Source: a virus. Taken from it: a stretch of 64,000 bases of DNA. The stretch is from IMG/VR virus record IMGVR_UViG_3300037324_000043, positions 1-64,000 of that record; one strand, 5' to 3'. Made by a program: the position numbers and the translations under genes. Below the pieces are notes generated by a model. It made no database searches. It had not been told where the DNA came from and worked only from the letters and a program-made list of their open reading frames with translations. Each line of letters begins with the position of its first letter. Positions within the stretch are counted from its first letter, which is position 1. Shown piece by piece: positions 42,450 through 51,317 of the stretch.

Positions 42450-44782
42450 TACATGGCTATTTTAGAAACGGAACCGCTATTGTTATACACAGTAAAAGGA
42501 ACGGTCATTCGTTTTTGTTCAACATATTTTTTTATTGTCCGTCTTTGGTTCCCGACGTCAGCTAAACTAGCTCCAATATATGCATCAAATTTAGTTCTAT
42601 TACTCGTATCAACTTCTTTATACTGATATAAAGTTCGTGTAAATGGCATATCTCCCATTTCACCCATTAATCGATAAGAATTATCTCTAGCAACACCCAC
42701 ATGATCTTCTATGTAAGCTTCTGTAGCGTAAAACTGCGCTTCTCCAATTTTGGTATCTTGTTGTGGTGCTCCACCAAACTCCTGCTCAGTAGGGGATAAA
42801 TTAATCCATCCTTTTTTAAACGGATTATTCATACTAAAATGACGAAAGCCCCATTCTTTTATATTAGCTAAAAATCTTTCGTTTGATAGTTCTGATAAAA
42901 AAGGCATGCTGTAATAAATAGAAGCCATAATTACATCTTCAAAAAACTGTTCAACTTTTTTAGGTCTGTCTATGTATTCTAAAATTTGAGTATTATTTGG
43001 TAAACTCTCGCACGTATGGGTTTTAGTTTTTAAAATGATAGCTCCATTTGAGCCTCTTCCGTCTGCATTTTTACTCCTGTTATAAGGGTCAACTCCAAGT
43101 GTTCCAATGTGTCCTGCCAGTGGTGAATTAGCTAGTATTCCTCCATTTTTACGAACCATCTCATATTTATTCCTAAACTCTTTTGGAGGATGGCAACCTA
43201 GCTTGATAAAGAAACGCCCTTTTTCTGGGTCTGGATTCCATCTAACTGTTCCAAACCGAATACCGTCCACCCAAGAAAGATTACCCCTCTCTACGCCTGC
43301 ATTACCTTTCCAAGTTCCGCTTTCGCTGTTATAAGTATCTTCAAGCTCCCATTTGTTATGCTCAATCTGTTCATCTATTTTAATCTCATTAAACTCGCAA
43401 TCACCACTTTCATTTCTAAATGCATCCTGTACAGTATCAGGATTTTGACGCATAAATTCGTTTAAATCTTCTGGGTCGTTTTTAAGCGCTTCAATTGAGT
43501 TTGCTAAAAAGCTTATGGCGCCAGTTTCTACATAAACGCCTTCATCTGTTTTTATGGGTTTTTTAGGGTCTTCTAGTATTGAAAATCCATACTCATCAAA
43601 CATACCCTCAAGGCAATATTTTGAAGGAACAAATATTCGATAAAGTCCTGATTTTGTTTGTCCGTTAAGATCGCGCTCCCTGCAATCGCTTTGATCCCAT
43701 ATTTTTTTATACTCAGAACCTCCTTTTTTAAGTGAGTTTACAGTAGAGACAACCATAGATTTACCAGTGATTATAACTCCTTTTCTGTGTGAAGTTTTTA
43801 CAATAGGCCAATATTTAGAAAAAGGAACATCTTTTGGATATTTTCCAGATTCATCAAGAAGTGATCTAAAAATAGCATCACCGTCCATTGCATTAATATC
43901 GGTGTTGTGCCATTCAACCATTGTTCCAAGTCCGTTACCCATTGAGACTGAAGCTCCAACAGATTTACGTTTTGTAGTCTCTTCAAGGTTTAGTTTTTTC
44001 TTAGGCGTATTAGTTCCATCCCATACAGGCCTAAAGAAAGAAGGAAGTCTTTTAAAAGCTGTAATGTAACGTCTAAATATTTTACTAGCATCATCTCCTT
44101 TTTTAGAGATCATTCCAAGCAATTTATCTTCATGCAAAGTAGCTGCTTCTAGCATTTCAAATATCGCTAAAAGGGAAGCTCCCATACGTCTATTTTTCAC
44201 ATACTGCATTCCAAAACATCTACGGTCAGCCTTGCAAGCTTCCCAGAATATCATAAGCTCACTTTGGATAACTCTAAAATTAGGGTGCTCAGCTATCTCC
44301 CTTACCCATTGAATACCAAACCAATAAGTACCGGTCATATAAATAGGCAATCCTTTGAGGTATATCCAAACGCCTTGCTCTCTATTTTTGTATTGCTCAT
44401 CAATATAAGATTGATGCTTTTTAAATAACTTCTCTAAATAGGAGTCAATTTGATCTTGTTTTTTTTGAGCTGTTCCCGTAAATTTTGAGGTTATAGCATC
44501 TATGCTATTGTACTCTAATTCAGCAGGTTTTTTTTCACGATAAAACTTTTGCTGAGAATCAATTTTTTCATGATTAACTATATACTTTTTATTAGGCATT
44601 TCAGGAAGTCCAATCTTTAAGCCTTCGATTTCATAGACTTCGCCAAGCGTACCATCTTTGGAAATAATTACAACATCGTGTTCTTTGTTGTAACCATAAC
44701 TCCAAGACTTAAGCTTATTTAAAATCTTTTTATCTTTGGCTGTGATCTTTAGCTCTACCTTATGTCCTAAGTAATGTATCAT
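42449..44782 (-). CDS. terL: Terminase large subunit, 777 aa
   Basis: An adapted Walker A-like VKNRRMGAS (residues 195-203) and Walker B FRSLLDESG (about 305-313) mark the ATPase. A nuclease Asp lies in LGVDPYNRS (about residue 580), and a C-terminal Asp in FDAYIGASLAD fits the RNase H-like nuclease site. The protein packages DNA into the prohead and cuts concatemers. The long N-terminal region and total size match crAss-like terminases. It is followed by the portal, while a small coiled-coil protein upstream may be the small subunit. Confidence 0.9.
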   Translation of the reverse strand: MIHYLGHKVELKITAKDKKILNKLKSWSYGYNKEHDVVIISKDGTLGEVYEIEGLKIGLPEMPNKKYIVNHEKIDSQQKFYREKKPAELEYNSIDAITSKFTGTAQKKQDQIDSYLEKLFKKHQSYIDEQYKNREQGVWIYLKGLPIYMTGTYWFGIQWVREIAEHPNFRVIQSELMIFWEACKADRRCFGMQYVKNRRMGASLLAIFEMLEAATLHEDKLLGMISKKGDDASKIFRRYITAFKRLPSFFRPVWDGTNTPKKKLNLEETTKRKSVGASVSMGNGLGTMVEWHNTDINAMDGDAIFRSLLDESGKYPKDVPFSKYWPIVKTSHRKGVIITGKSMVVSTVNSLKKGGSEYKKIWDQSDCRERDLNGQTKSGLYRIFVPSKYCLEGMFDEYGFSILEDPKKPIKTDEGVYVETGAISFLANSIEALKNDPEDLNEFMRQNPDTVQDAFRNESGDCEFNEIKIDEQIEHNKWELEDTYNSESGTWKGNAGVERGNLSWVDGIRFGTVRWNPDPEKGRFFIKLGCHPPKEFRNKYEMVRKNGGILANSPLAGHIGTLGVDPYNRSKNADGRGSNGAIILKTKTHTCESLPNNTQILEYIDRPKKVEQFFEDVIMASIYYSMPFLSELSNERFLANIKEWGFRHFSMNNPFKKGWINLSPTEQEFGGAPQQDTKIGEAQFYATEAYIEDHVGVARDNSYRLMGEMGDMPFTRTLYQYKEVDTSNRTKFDAYIGASLADVGNQRRTIKKYVEQKRMTVPFTVYNNSGSVSKIAM

Positions 44783-45124
44783 TTAGTTTCTGGCTCTTTT
44801 TTTAGTTGGGTGTAGATATCCTTCTTTTTCTTCTTTTTTTTCTTCAGTAGTATTGTCTTTTTGAGATTCCTGAGATTCCTTTACATGGTGCTCAAGGCTT
44901 TCTATTTTGGTTAGAAAAAGATCAACTTGATCCAAGGCAACACTTCTCTTTTTTATTTTCTCAAGCTTCTTTTGTTCAGTTTCTTCTTTATCATCTTCGC
45001 TAATATATTCCTGCTTGTTTTCATCAAAGATTTTAAACACATCGTCAATTAATGATTTGTATTTTTCAATCAAATTCAATGTTTTTTCCTTTCGATATTC
45101 TTTTACGTCAGCATCGTTTTTCAT
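44783..45124 (-). CDS. Coiled-coil protein, possible small terminase subunit, 113 aa
   Basis: A highly charged, helical protein (EKYKSLIDDVFKIFDENKQEY, then EETEQKKLEKIKK) with a basic C-terminus (PTKKRARN). It lies directly upstream of the large terminase, with one base between them, and overlaps the preceding GroES-like gene by four. The position suits a small terminase subunit, but no HTH is visible, so this is a guess. Confidence 0.55.
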   Translation of the reverse strand: MKNDADVKEYRKEKTLNLIEKYKSLIDDVFKIFDENKQEYISEDDKEETEQKKLEKIKKRSVALDQVDLFLTKIESLEHHVKESQESQKDNTTEEKKEEKEGYLHPTKKRARN

Positions 45125-45747
45125 ACGGCTTCTTTTAAAGGCTTACCTAAAGCATGATGATTCTTAATCCACATAAATTTCTGATCACGAATTGTAATAT
45201 CAATAGCGGTAAATTCTTGATTATAAATTAAATCACCTTCATTAATTCCTTGACTTCTTGACTCTTTATTCGATATCATCACTCTAAGAAGAGGAGTTTG
45301 ATCGGTATTTTTTCTACTCATATCTGGAATAAATATGGAGCCTATCTTTTCTATTTTCTCCTCTTTCTCTTTTGGCTCATATTTTTCGCAAATAAGATTA
45401 TCTCCAAACGCTTTAAATTCAGTTCCTTCTTCCATAGAGTAGCAAATAATTAATCGAGGATCAACTTTGTAGTGTTTTTTTTCTCGATTAACAAGGTTTT
45501 GATTTTGCTCTTCGCCATGTTTCTGGAAGGTTTGGTTATGCACAACAATAGGATCTACCAAAACTCTAAAGCCTGGCTTTATATTTCCTTTATAATCCAT
45601 AGGAACATTAATAACTTCAAAAACATTATTAGCAAGATCCTTGCCCGAAAAGTTTTTGTCAAGTTTTATTTCGACACCACTTTTAGTTTTAACACCTCCC
45701 TTGTAACGCTCTGGTATATGTACTATGAAATCTTTGTGTGCTTGCAT
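45121..45747 (-). CDS. Tandem GroES-like (Cpn10-fold) protein, 208 aa
   Basis: Two GroES-like halves seem present. Residues about 5-70 read DFIVHIPERYKGGVKTKSG, then NIKPGFRVLVDPIVVH. Residues about 110-200 read FGDNLICEKYE, then IGSIFIPDMSRKN, then INEGDLIYNQEF and KFMWIKNHHALG. This matches the beta-barrel layout of co-chaperonins, duplicated in one chain. Phage co-chaperonins replace host GroES for capsid folding. The distinctive mobile-loop hydrophobic triad is not obvious, so GroEL interaction is unproven. Confidence 0.65.
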   Translation of the reverse strand: MQAHKDFIVHIPERYKGGVKTKSGVEIKLDKNFSGKDLANNVFEVINVPMDYKGNIKPGFRVLVDPIVVHNQTFQKHGEEQNQNLVNREKKHYKVDPRLIICYSMEEGTEFKAFGDNLICEKYEPKEKEEKIEKIGSIFIPDMSRKNTDQTPLLRVMISNKESRSQGINEGDLIYNQEFTAIDITIRDQKFMWIKNHHALGKPLKEAV

Positions 45748-45784
45748 TGCTTTATGATTAGTTTGTAGTAGTTATTATTTTATA

Positions 45785-46288
45785 TTAACGTTTTTTCTCA
45801 TTGTCAGAACTTCCAAAAAAGAAACCAAATATTGATAAAGCTACACCTTCAACTATTCCAATAAGATGTATGAATATTTCCTTGTTTGATGAAGGAATGT
45901 CTAAAAAGACGATTGAATACACAACAAAGGCAAAAACACCTAAGCCAATAAATCCAGATACGTTGTACAATATGTCTGGATTTCCAGATTTAGAAATTTC
46001 AATTTGTCTTTTTCTTGCTGAATCTCTATCAGCAGCTTCGGCTTCGTATTGTTGAATGTCTAATTTTGCTTGAAAATTAAGCATCTTTTTATCTTCTTCA
46101 GATATGTCTGGCGAATCATTTATTTGATTTACCAAATCGCCTAAACCCTTGATACCTGTAAAGCTTCCAGCAAGCTGCAAAAGCTCTGGAGCAACTTTAG
46201 TTCCCTTTTCAACTAACCAACGAATGCTATCACCAACTCTTGAAGTGCCGTTTTTATCTTTGTAAGATTGTTTTTTTGGATCTACCAT
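45785..46288 (-). CDS. Holin-like membrane protein, 167 aa
   Basis: A charged N-terminal half (ELLQLAGSFTGIKGLGDLVNQ, then an acidic segment and EAEAADRDSARKRQIEISKSG) is followed by two hydrophobic helices near the C-terminus (SGFIGLGVFAFVVYSIVFL and IFIHLIGIVEGVALSIFGFFFG). The layout resembles the 3-TM holin family of phages. It is adjacent to the M15 endolysin, overlapping it by seven bases, so a lysis role is likely. Confidence 0.65.
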   Translation of the reverse strand: MVDPKKQSYKDKNGTSRVGDSIRWLVEKGTKVAPELLQLAGSFTGIKGLGDLVNQINDSPDISEEDKKMLNFQAKLDIQQYEAEAADRDSARKRQIEISKSGNPDILYNVSGFIGLGVFAFVVYSIVFLDIPSSNKEIFIHLIGIVEGVALSIFGFFFGSSDNEKKR

Positions 46289-46728
46289 GTTCTGTTTCTG
46301 GATATATCGATGTGAATAAAATTTTTGGACAAGTAATGCTTATATCCACCAATCCAAGTGTTTTTCAATAAATTGGATAAGTAGGTCATTTTGCCTTCAT
46401 CCTCAGTGGTTATATCATTACCCTCAGACAAATGAGTACTGTCACCGCTTCGCCCTTTGCTTAACTCATGTCTTAGCGTACGTTTACCGCAGGTAATAAA
46501 GAAAGGGAAACCACACTCAGTTCTGTAAGGCTGCATAGCCCAAAGAATAGATAAGTTTTGTTGTTGCTCCGCTGTGCTTTGCTCTTCGAACTCAGCTAAA
46601 ATTAGTTCCCTATCTGAATTAGTAACTACTGAGTAATCTCCGTAATTAAGATATTCGCGTACCGTAAAATTCTCAGGAGTTAATAGCTTATCTTCTAATG
46701 CTTGTAATCTTTCATCAATGGATTTCAT
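46282..46728 (-). CDS. Endolysin, peptidase M15-like (L,D/D,D-carboxypeptidase fold), 148 aa
   Basis: The chain starts with the small helical segment FTVREYLNYGDYSVVTNSDRE found in Bacteroidota phage M15 proteins, followed by FFITCGKRTLRHELSKGRSGDSTHLSEGNDIT, with a His-x5-Asp pair, and ends KNFIHIDI, an HxD. These are the zinc ligands of M15A peptidases, which cut peptide cross-links in peptidoglycan. No signal peptide is present, so it needs a holin. It sits between two membrane proteins. Confidence 0.85.
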   Translation of the reverse strand: MKSIDERLQALEDKLLTPENFTVREYLNYGDYSVVTNSDRELILAEFEEQSTAEQQQNLSILWAMQPYRTECGFPFFITCGKRTLRHELSKGRSGDSTHLSEGNDITTEDEGKMTYLSNLLKNTWIGGYKHYLSKNFIHIDISRNRTW

Positions 46729-47270
46729 AATTTAAATAATTTTTGAAGCTTGTTTGTTATTCCCTTTTCGATTGTTTTTGAAATATTATCGAATAAAGTA
46801 AAGTACTTAGGTTTTTCTTTATAGATAGTCTCTAAATTCCTTCCTATGCTTCCAAACTCATATAAGCAAATCATTATATTAATGGCAACCGTGAGGTATA
46901 AAAAAAGTTTATATAAATCGTTTAGGTTTAGAGCAATAAATAAAAAGCAGAATATTGTTAAACAAAGCATTAAGATAATTACACAAAAAAACTTCCAAAA
47001 ACTCTTGCAAAGTTTATCTCCTGTAATGGGTATATTGTTTTTTCTTGAAGCTGATATTCCGAGTATAAAATCAACAGCGTATAAAATAAAGAAGGCGAAG
47101 ATTCCAAAAGCGACTACCACTAATGGCATGATAAGCTCTTTATTTTCTACACCTTTAAAAATAATGTTGAACAGCTTGGTTATTCCCCAGCTTGGAGCTA
47201 AAGCCATTACCAACAACGCTCCATTATGAAAATCTAAGATTTTTTCTAAGTAATTATTGGAGCTGTTCAT
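46725..47270 (-). CDS. Probable holin, phage_holin_4-like, 181 aa
   Basis: Four hydrophobic segments are visible (about residues 15-35, 45-65, 90-115, 120-140), with DFILGISASRKNNIPITGD between the second and third. That loop resembles the conserved DxxxG segment of the Phage_holin_4 (TcdE-type) family. It overlaps the endolysin start by four bases. With the other membrane protein it forms a holin-endolysin-holin cassette. Confidence 0.7.
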   Translation of the reverse strand: MNSSNNYLEKILDFHNGALLVMALAPSWGITKLFNIIFKGVENKELIMPLVVVAFGIFAFFILYAVDFILGISASRKNNIPITGDKLCKSFWKFFCVIILMLCLTIFCFLFIALNLNDLYKLFLYLTVAINIMICLYEFGSIGRNLETIYKEKPKYFTLFDNISKTIEKGITNKLQKLFKL

Positions 47271-47273
47271 TCT

Positions 47274-47411
47274 TTATTTTTTTAACATTTTTTTAATCTT
47301 GTTGTTCTCTGTTCTGGCAAATGTTGCCTTAGAAGTTTCCATTGAAGGAATTGATGTACCGTAATACTTTTTTCCTCCATAAGTCCAGCTTACTCTTGTA
47401 CCTTTTTTCAT
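47274..47411 (-). CDS. Small conserved phage protein, 45 aa
   Basis: A leftward frame from ATG 47411 to TAA 47274 encodes MKKGTRVSWTYGGKKYYGTS and ends KMLKK. Similar short proteins beginning KVSWTYGGKKYYG recur in Bacteroidota phages, from memory. It overlaps the previous stop in an ATGA junction, which supports coupled translation. Confidence 0.6.
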   Translation of the reverse strand: MKKGTRVSWTYGGKKYYGTSIPSMETSKATFARTENNKIKKMLKK

Positions 47412-47620
47412 ATTTCATTATCATTATTCCAATTATTTGGTAGACTCTCTACCAAGATCATGTTACTCTCGTAACTATCATGCTTCAAAATTGCAAAGCC
47501 TTGACCATTTTTATTTCTTATAACGTTCTCCCATCTAACAGTATAAGATTTGTATTTTTCTCCAAGTGTTACTTGGTAGTTATAGGCTAGACAAGCCGTT
47601 TTAGTTCCTATGTAGTACAT
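47408..47620 (-). CDS. Hypothetical protein, 70 aa
   Basis: An unrecognised small soluble protein (MYYIGTKTACLAYNYQVTLG) lying between the LamG-like fibre protein and the 45-residue gene, with which it overlaps. Confidence 0.6.
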   Translation of the reverse strand: MYYIGTKTACLAYNYQVTLGEKYKSYTVRWENVIRNKNGQGFAILKHDSYESNMILVESLPNNWNNDNEI

Positions 47621-47621
47621 A

Positions 47622-48506
47622 TTAAGTTATTTGATTTTGTTGTATTTCAACAATATCATCGTCTAAATTATCAGCCACATAAATTTCTGAGATTTGACCG
47701 TGCCATAGTGCAGCAGCCACATTATTACTCAAAACACATCCGATTGTTACATCTGCGCTTGAATCAAATAGCGAATTTGGAGGCCCTGCACCTATATTAC
47801 TTCCTTGCATAACAGAACCGTTAACATATATAACTACAGTTCCCGCATCAAAAGTAAATCCTATACTTTGTAAATTTTCTGGATCTATTGAATTATCAGA
47901 AATCCAAGCACCTCCAAACCTTCCATTTTCAGGATTTCCAAAATTAATTTGTAATTTTTTGTCATTTCCTATTAAAATAGCCCAAGACCTTTCGTCTTGT
48001 CCTGAGCCGTATTGGCCCATGATATACTGATTACTTCCAATATTAGATTCAGAATTTTGAGCTACTACAGAAACCTGTAATTTATTCGTTGGCGTACAAA
48101 AATCAACAGCAGCTCGGCGTAAATGGTTATTTGTTCCGTTATAGGAAAATGTCGGCTTTCCATTGGCAAGTATAACAGAACCATTAGTAACTATTTTTGG
48201 CTGTGAAGCTGCTGAACTTTGTGAAAAGTCTCTACCGTTTCCTGTTTGATCCTTAAAATCTACACTGAACCCGTCACCACTACCCGTAAAGCTTAATAAT
48301 GAAGTTTGGTCAAGTTCGTTATCTGCAAAGCCTATTCCTAACTGGTCTGAATTATCATTCCTGACTACTGTAGAATCATCTGCATAATTTGCCTTAAGCT
48401 TTCTATGCGATGCAGCAAATGAGCCGTTAGGAAATAAATCTAACATTCCTTGAAAGCCAGATCCTAAAAATCTATTCTTATTCAAACCCATTCCTATTCC
48501 TAGCAT
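47622..48506 (-). CDS. LamG/concanavalin-like tail fibre protein, 294 aa
   Basis: The N-terminal AASHRKLKANYADDSTVVRND, then GFSVDFKDQTGNGRDFSQS, is the domain that precedes laminin-G-like folds in many phage receptor-binding proteins. The C-terminal 160 residues (IMGQYGSGQDERSWAILIG, then INFGNPENGRFGGAWISDN, then VVIYVNGSVMQGSNI) match a LamG jelly roll, which often binds glycans. Probable distal fibre or receptor-binding protein located among adhesin genes. Confidence 0.8.
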   Translation of the reverse strand: MLGIGMGLNKNRFLGSGFQGMLDLFPNGSFAASHRKLKANYADDSTVVRNDNSDQLGIGFADNELDQTSLLSFTGSGDGFSVDFKDQTGNGRDFSQSSAASQPKIVTNGSVILANGKPTFSYNGTNNHLRRAAVDFCTPTNKLQVSVVAQNSESNIGSNQYIMGQYGSGQDERSWAILIGNDKKLQINFGNPENGRFGGAWISDNSIDPENLQSIGFTFDAGTVVIYVNGSVMQGSNIGAGPPNSLFDSSADVTIGCVLSNNVAAALWHGQISEIYVADNLDDDIVEIQQNQIT

Positions 48507-48512
48507 AGCAAT

Positions 48513-48800
48513 TTATTTTGTAGGGTAACAAGCCAAGATGCCGACTACCTGTGTGATTTTATAAAAAGGACCAGATATAACATCGCCTTTGTCTAAATTC
48601 CAAGTAAACTCTTCGTCATACTTTCCCCTTAGCTTACAAGCAAAAGAGCTATTGTTTTTTCCAGATTTAATAAAGGCAAAATCAACTTTATCTCCAGGTA
48701 CTTTGTCGGCACTTTTTTCTCCTGTTAAAAGCTTAACAATTCCGTATTGGCCTGTTGTCGCTTGATGAAATACGTCTGGACTTGCTATAGCATTTGACAT
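48513..48800 (-). CDS. Fibre-associated domain protein, 95 aa, paralogue of the BspA-like protein N-terminus
   Basis: Begins MSNAIASPDVFHQATTGQYG and continues with ATCKLRGKYDEEF-like and TWNLDKGDVISGPFYKIT segments. It is clearly homologous over its full length to residues 1-95 of the 375-residue protein at 49085-50212, so it is a duplicated domain standing alone. Probably a base or docking domain for fibres. The adjacent DNA is also duplicated. Confidence 0.75.
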   Translation of the reverse strand: MSNAIASPDVFHQATTGQYGIVKLLTGEKSADKVPGDKVDFAFIKSGKNNSSFACKLRGKYDEEFTWNLDKGDVISGPFYKITQVVGILACYPTK

Positions 48801-48820
48801 GGTGTTTTTATTTAATTGTT
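48749..48820. repeat. Duplicated 72-bp segment, copy 1
   Basis: Nearly identical to 50161-50232 (four differences by eye). It covers the start codons and about 50 coding bases of two homologous genes plus about 20 bases upstream. It marks a recent gene duplication. Confidence 0.75.
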
Positions 48821-48870
48821 GTTTATAATTCTAAATCTTTGAACCAATCTTTTGGAATTTTATTCCATTT

Positions 48871-49074
48871 CTATTCTGTTAATTCTTGTTCAACATATTC
48901 GCCCCCGTTTTCTTCAATAAAAGCTATCCAATCTTCTTTTTCAGAAAAGGTATGTATTGTCATTTTTGAACTTACACCGGAATTTTCTGTTATCTCGCTA
49001 TAAATTAATACAGAATTATTTTCTTTTTTTGCTACCCAAAAAGGTTTGGTAAAATCATTATGTGTATTTATCAT
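48871..49074 (-). CDS. Hypothetical protein, 67 aa
   Basis: An unrecognised acidic small protein (NDFTKPFWVAKKENNSVLIYS, then WIAFIEENGGEYVEQ). It lies between the two paralogous fibre genes, as though inserted between the duplicates. It may be a fibre chaperone, but nothing supports that directly. Confidence 0.55.
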   Translation of the reverse strand: MINTHNDFTKPFWVAKKENNSVLIYSEITENSGVSSKMTIHTFSEKEDWIAFIEENGGEYVEQELTE

Positions 49075-49084
49075 ATCCTAAATA

Positions 49085-50212
49085 TTATACTAATCCACCA
49101 TCCGTTAAAACGCCGTTGTATGTATTAATCCATATATCTCTTCCTTCTGTTGCACTACTATTATATTTAATAGTTCCTGCTGAAAATGTTACGTTTTGTT
49201 GTAATGTTAATTGTGGCCAATTTTCGTAAATAGCTGTTAGATTTTCTGTTGATAGGTTAGAATCTCTAAACATATCATTCATATTTGTTGCATTAGCAAC
49301 ATTCCAAGTGTTTAAAGGCTGATTAAATAGATTTGCACCTCTAAACATTTCTGACATATCAATGACATTACTAACATTCCAAGTGTTAATCGCTTGGTTA
49401 AATGAAGTAGCAACATAAAACATTCTATTCATATCAGTAACTTGACTAACATCCCAATTTGAGACATTTGGGTTTGCTAAATCTGTATCGAAAAACAAAA
49501 GTACCATAGATGTAACACTACCAACATTCCAGTAATAAACATCTGGATTTGCTACTTTTGCACTACGAAACATTTGATTCATATCAGTAACATTGCCAAC
49601 ATTCCAATTAGATAGTGGTTGGTCAAAAGATCTTGCCTCTCTAAACATACTTCTCATATTAGTAACATTACTTACATCCCAAGTGTTAATTGCTTGATTA
49701 AAAGTATTAGCATCACGAAATAAACTGCTCATGTCAGTAACTAATGTAGTGCATACGCTAGTATAATCAAAAGTGTTAACATTCAACGCTCTTAGTTGTG
49801 CTTCGTCTACAGCCGTATAAATTTTACCACTATTATCACCATCTACCTTACCGCTTGAACCTGCTGGAAAATTATCTTTCAAAATTACAGTCACCCCATT
49901 TTCAGCTAGGTAAAATGGGTTTTTTTTGATACTGCTTTTAGATTTTAAAGGGTAACAGTCAAGTACGCCAACTACGTCTCTAATATTATAAAAAGGACCT
50001 AAAATAGAATCACCTTTATCTAAATTCCAAGTAAATGTTTGATCGTATTTACCTCCAAGATCAGCCTTAAAAGAGCTGTTTTTTTCACCAGATTTGATAG
50101 AAAAGAAATTAACTCCTAAATCACTTAGCTGTCCAGTTAAAAGCTTAACAATCCCATACTGGCCTGTTGTTGCTTGATGATATACGTCTGGACTTGCTAT
50201 GGCATTTGACAT
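49085..50212 (-). CDS. BspA-like repeat adhesin (DUF285-type), 375 aa
   Basis: Residues 1-95 match the neighbouring 95-residue protein. Residues about 105-340 contain repeats of about 25-45 residues with the core SNVTNMxxMFxxAxxFNQxxNxWxV, clearly the DUF285/BspA-like surface protein repeat. Such repeats form a curved solenoid for protein binding. It probably is a host-recognition fibre. Its repeat array with near-copies makes it prone to recombination and possible tropism switching. Confidence 0.85.
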   Translation of the reverse strand: MSNAIASPDVYHQATTGQYGIVKLLTGQLSDLGVNFFSIKSGEKNSSFKADLGGKYDQTFTWNLDKGDSILGPFYNIRDVVGVLDCYPLKSKSSIKKNPFYLAENGVTVILKDNFPAGSSGKVDGDNSGKIYTAVDEAQLRALNVNTFDYTSVCTTLVTDMSSLFRDANTFNQAINTWDVSNVTNMRSMFREARSFDQPLSNWNVGNVTDMNQMFRSAKVANPDVYYWNVGSVTSMVLLFFDTDLANPNVSNWDVSQVTDMNRMFYVATSFNQAINTWNVSNVIDMSEMFRGANLFNQPLNTWNVANATNMNDMFRDSNLSTENLTAIYENWPQLTLQQNVTFSAGTIKYNSSATEGRDIWINTYNGVLTDGGLV

Positions 50213-50232
50213 GGTGTTTTTATTTAATTGTT
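50161..50232. repeat. Duplicated 72-bp segment, copy 2
   Basis: The other copy of the segment at 48749-48820, at the start of the BspA-like adhesin gene. Confidence 0.75.
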
Positions 50233-50236
50233 ATTG

Positions 50237-51214
50237 TTAAGCTGATTTTAAATCACCTCTTACTGCTACTTCATTAACGCCTATAACTTCCAGTTCAACC
50301 CAACTGTATCGACTAGCTATTGATAATAACTTGCCTTCTGGAAATCTTAAAATAACTGGATTTTCTACGTTATCATTATCTTCATCTTGCCCTCTAAAAG
50401 AAACTTCTCCCGTACCCCATCGAGCAAATAAAAACTTTGTACCTATTGGAGTATTGGATTTTACAACACAAGATATTGCTGAGTTTGAAGTAAAAAGTGG
50501 TGCTATATTTTTATTGCTTTCTTCAAATAAATAAGTGGTTACTGTTGTTTTTTGCTTAGCAACAAAGCCTGAATCATCGTATTCATTTGGTAATAATTCT
50601 AGATTATCTTCTGTTATGTTTGTACCGTTTAATGAATAATCTCCCTCTGATCCTTTGTATAAAAAATGAACAACTTCCCCTCTTATTAAAACCTGAAATA
50701 CTGTAGAAATTACACCTGAATCATCAATAATAATACTTTCAGATAAAGAGTTTATATGATCAATTAAAGATGTACTACCTATATCTTGAAAATTATAGAT
50801 CACTGTGTTTTCGTCTTGTAAAACACTGTTCACACTTACTCCACTCATGTAGATTAGAAGTAAATTTTCTTTTTTTATTTCTAGCCCTCCATTACCGTAA
50901 ATTCCTATTGTTAGTTGACTTCTATTGGTTTTAGTTATTAGCTTGTATATTTTTGTTCTTTGGGGAACCCCTCTTTCGATTATTCTGAAAAGAGAGTTTG
51001 AAGGATTTAGTATTTCAAAGGGATTCTGCGTGTTAATTGCCTGCGTTACATCATTATTTTCACGTTGAATAAAAGTAAATATCTCAGAATTTGAAGATAA
51101 TATTTCAAATATTTTACTGGCGCTAAATAGTGCGTCTTCTTTATCTTTATCAAATCCATAAAAATAAGATTCTGATTTTAATTCTTTTATTGGAGCTTCA
51201 TTAGATAAAGGCAT
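50237..51214 (-). CDS. Probable tail fibre/baseplate-like protein, 325 aa
   Basis: A beta-rich protein with no coiled coil, first gene of the leftward adhesin block and downstream of a -7 box at 51252. The N-terminus (LSNEAPIKELKSESYFYGFD) and the many repeats of short strands suggest a virion surface protein. No domain is recognised; the assignment is by position. Confidence 0.55.
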   Translation of the reverse strand: MPLSNEAPIKELKSESYFYGFDKDKEDALFSASKIFEILSSNSEIFTFIQRENNDVTQAINTQNPFEILNPSNSLFRIIERGVPQRTKIYKLITKTNRSQLTIGIYGNGGLEIKKENLLLIYMSGVSVNSVLQDENTVIYNFQDIGSTSLIDHINSLSESIIIDDSGVISTVFQVLIRGEVVHFLYKGSEGDYSLNGTNITEDNLELLPNEYDDSGFVAKQKTTVTTYLFEESNKNIAPLFTSNSAISCVVKSNTPIGTKFLFARWGTGEVSFRGQDEDNDNVENPVILRFPEGKLLSIASRYSWVELEVIGVNEVAVRGDLKSA

Positions 51215-51251
51215 AACTATATTTTTAATAGTTTAAAACTATATTATACTA

Positions 51252-51259
51252 CAAAAATA
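51252..51259 (-). promoter_or_regulatory. Predicted -7 box (TATTTTTG), leftward
   Basis: CAAAAATA on the plus strand, 38 bases upstream of the fibre ATG at 51214. It sits back to back with the rightward box at 51293, a divergent promoter pair. Confidence 0.5.
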
Positions 51260-51292
51260 TAAATTAAATCTATACTAAATGAACATTAAACT

Positions 51293-51300
51293 TATATTTG
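51293..51300 (+). promoter_or_regulatory. Predicted -7 box (TATATTTG), rightward
   Basis: An exact TANNTTTG match. An ATG at 51279 would lie upstream of this promoter; the ATG at 51318, 17 bases downstream, is therefore the likely start. No TTG -33 is obvious. Confidence 0.55.
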
Positions 51301-51317
51301 GTATAAATTTTTACTTT

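Noticed and set aside
51279-51317. Upstream start of the winged-helix gene
   Set aside because: The -7 box at 51293-51300 lies downstream of this ATG, so it would not be in the transcript.
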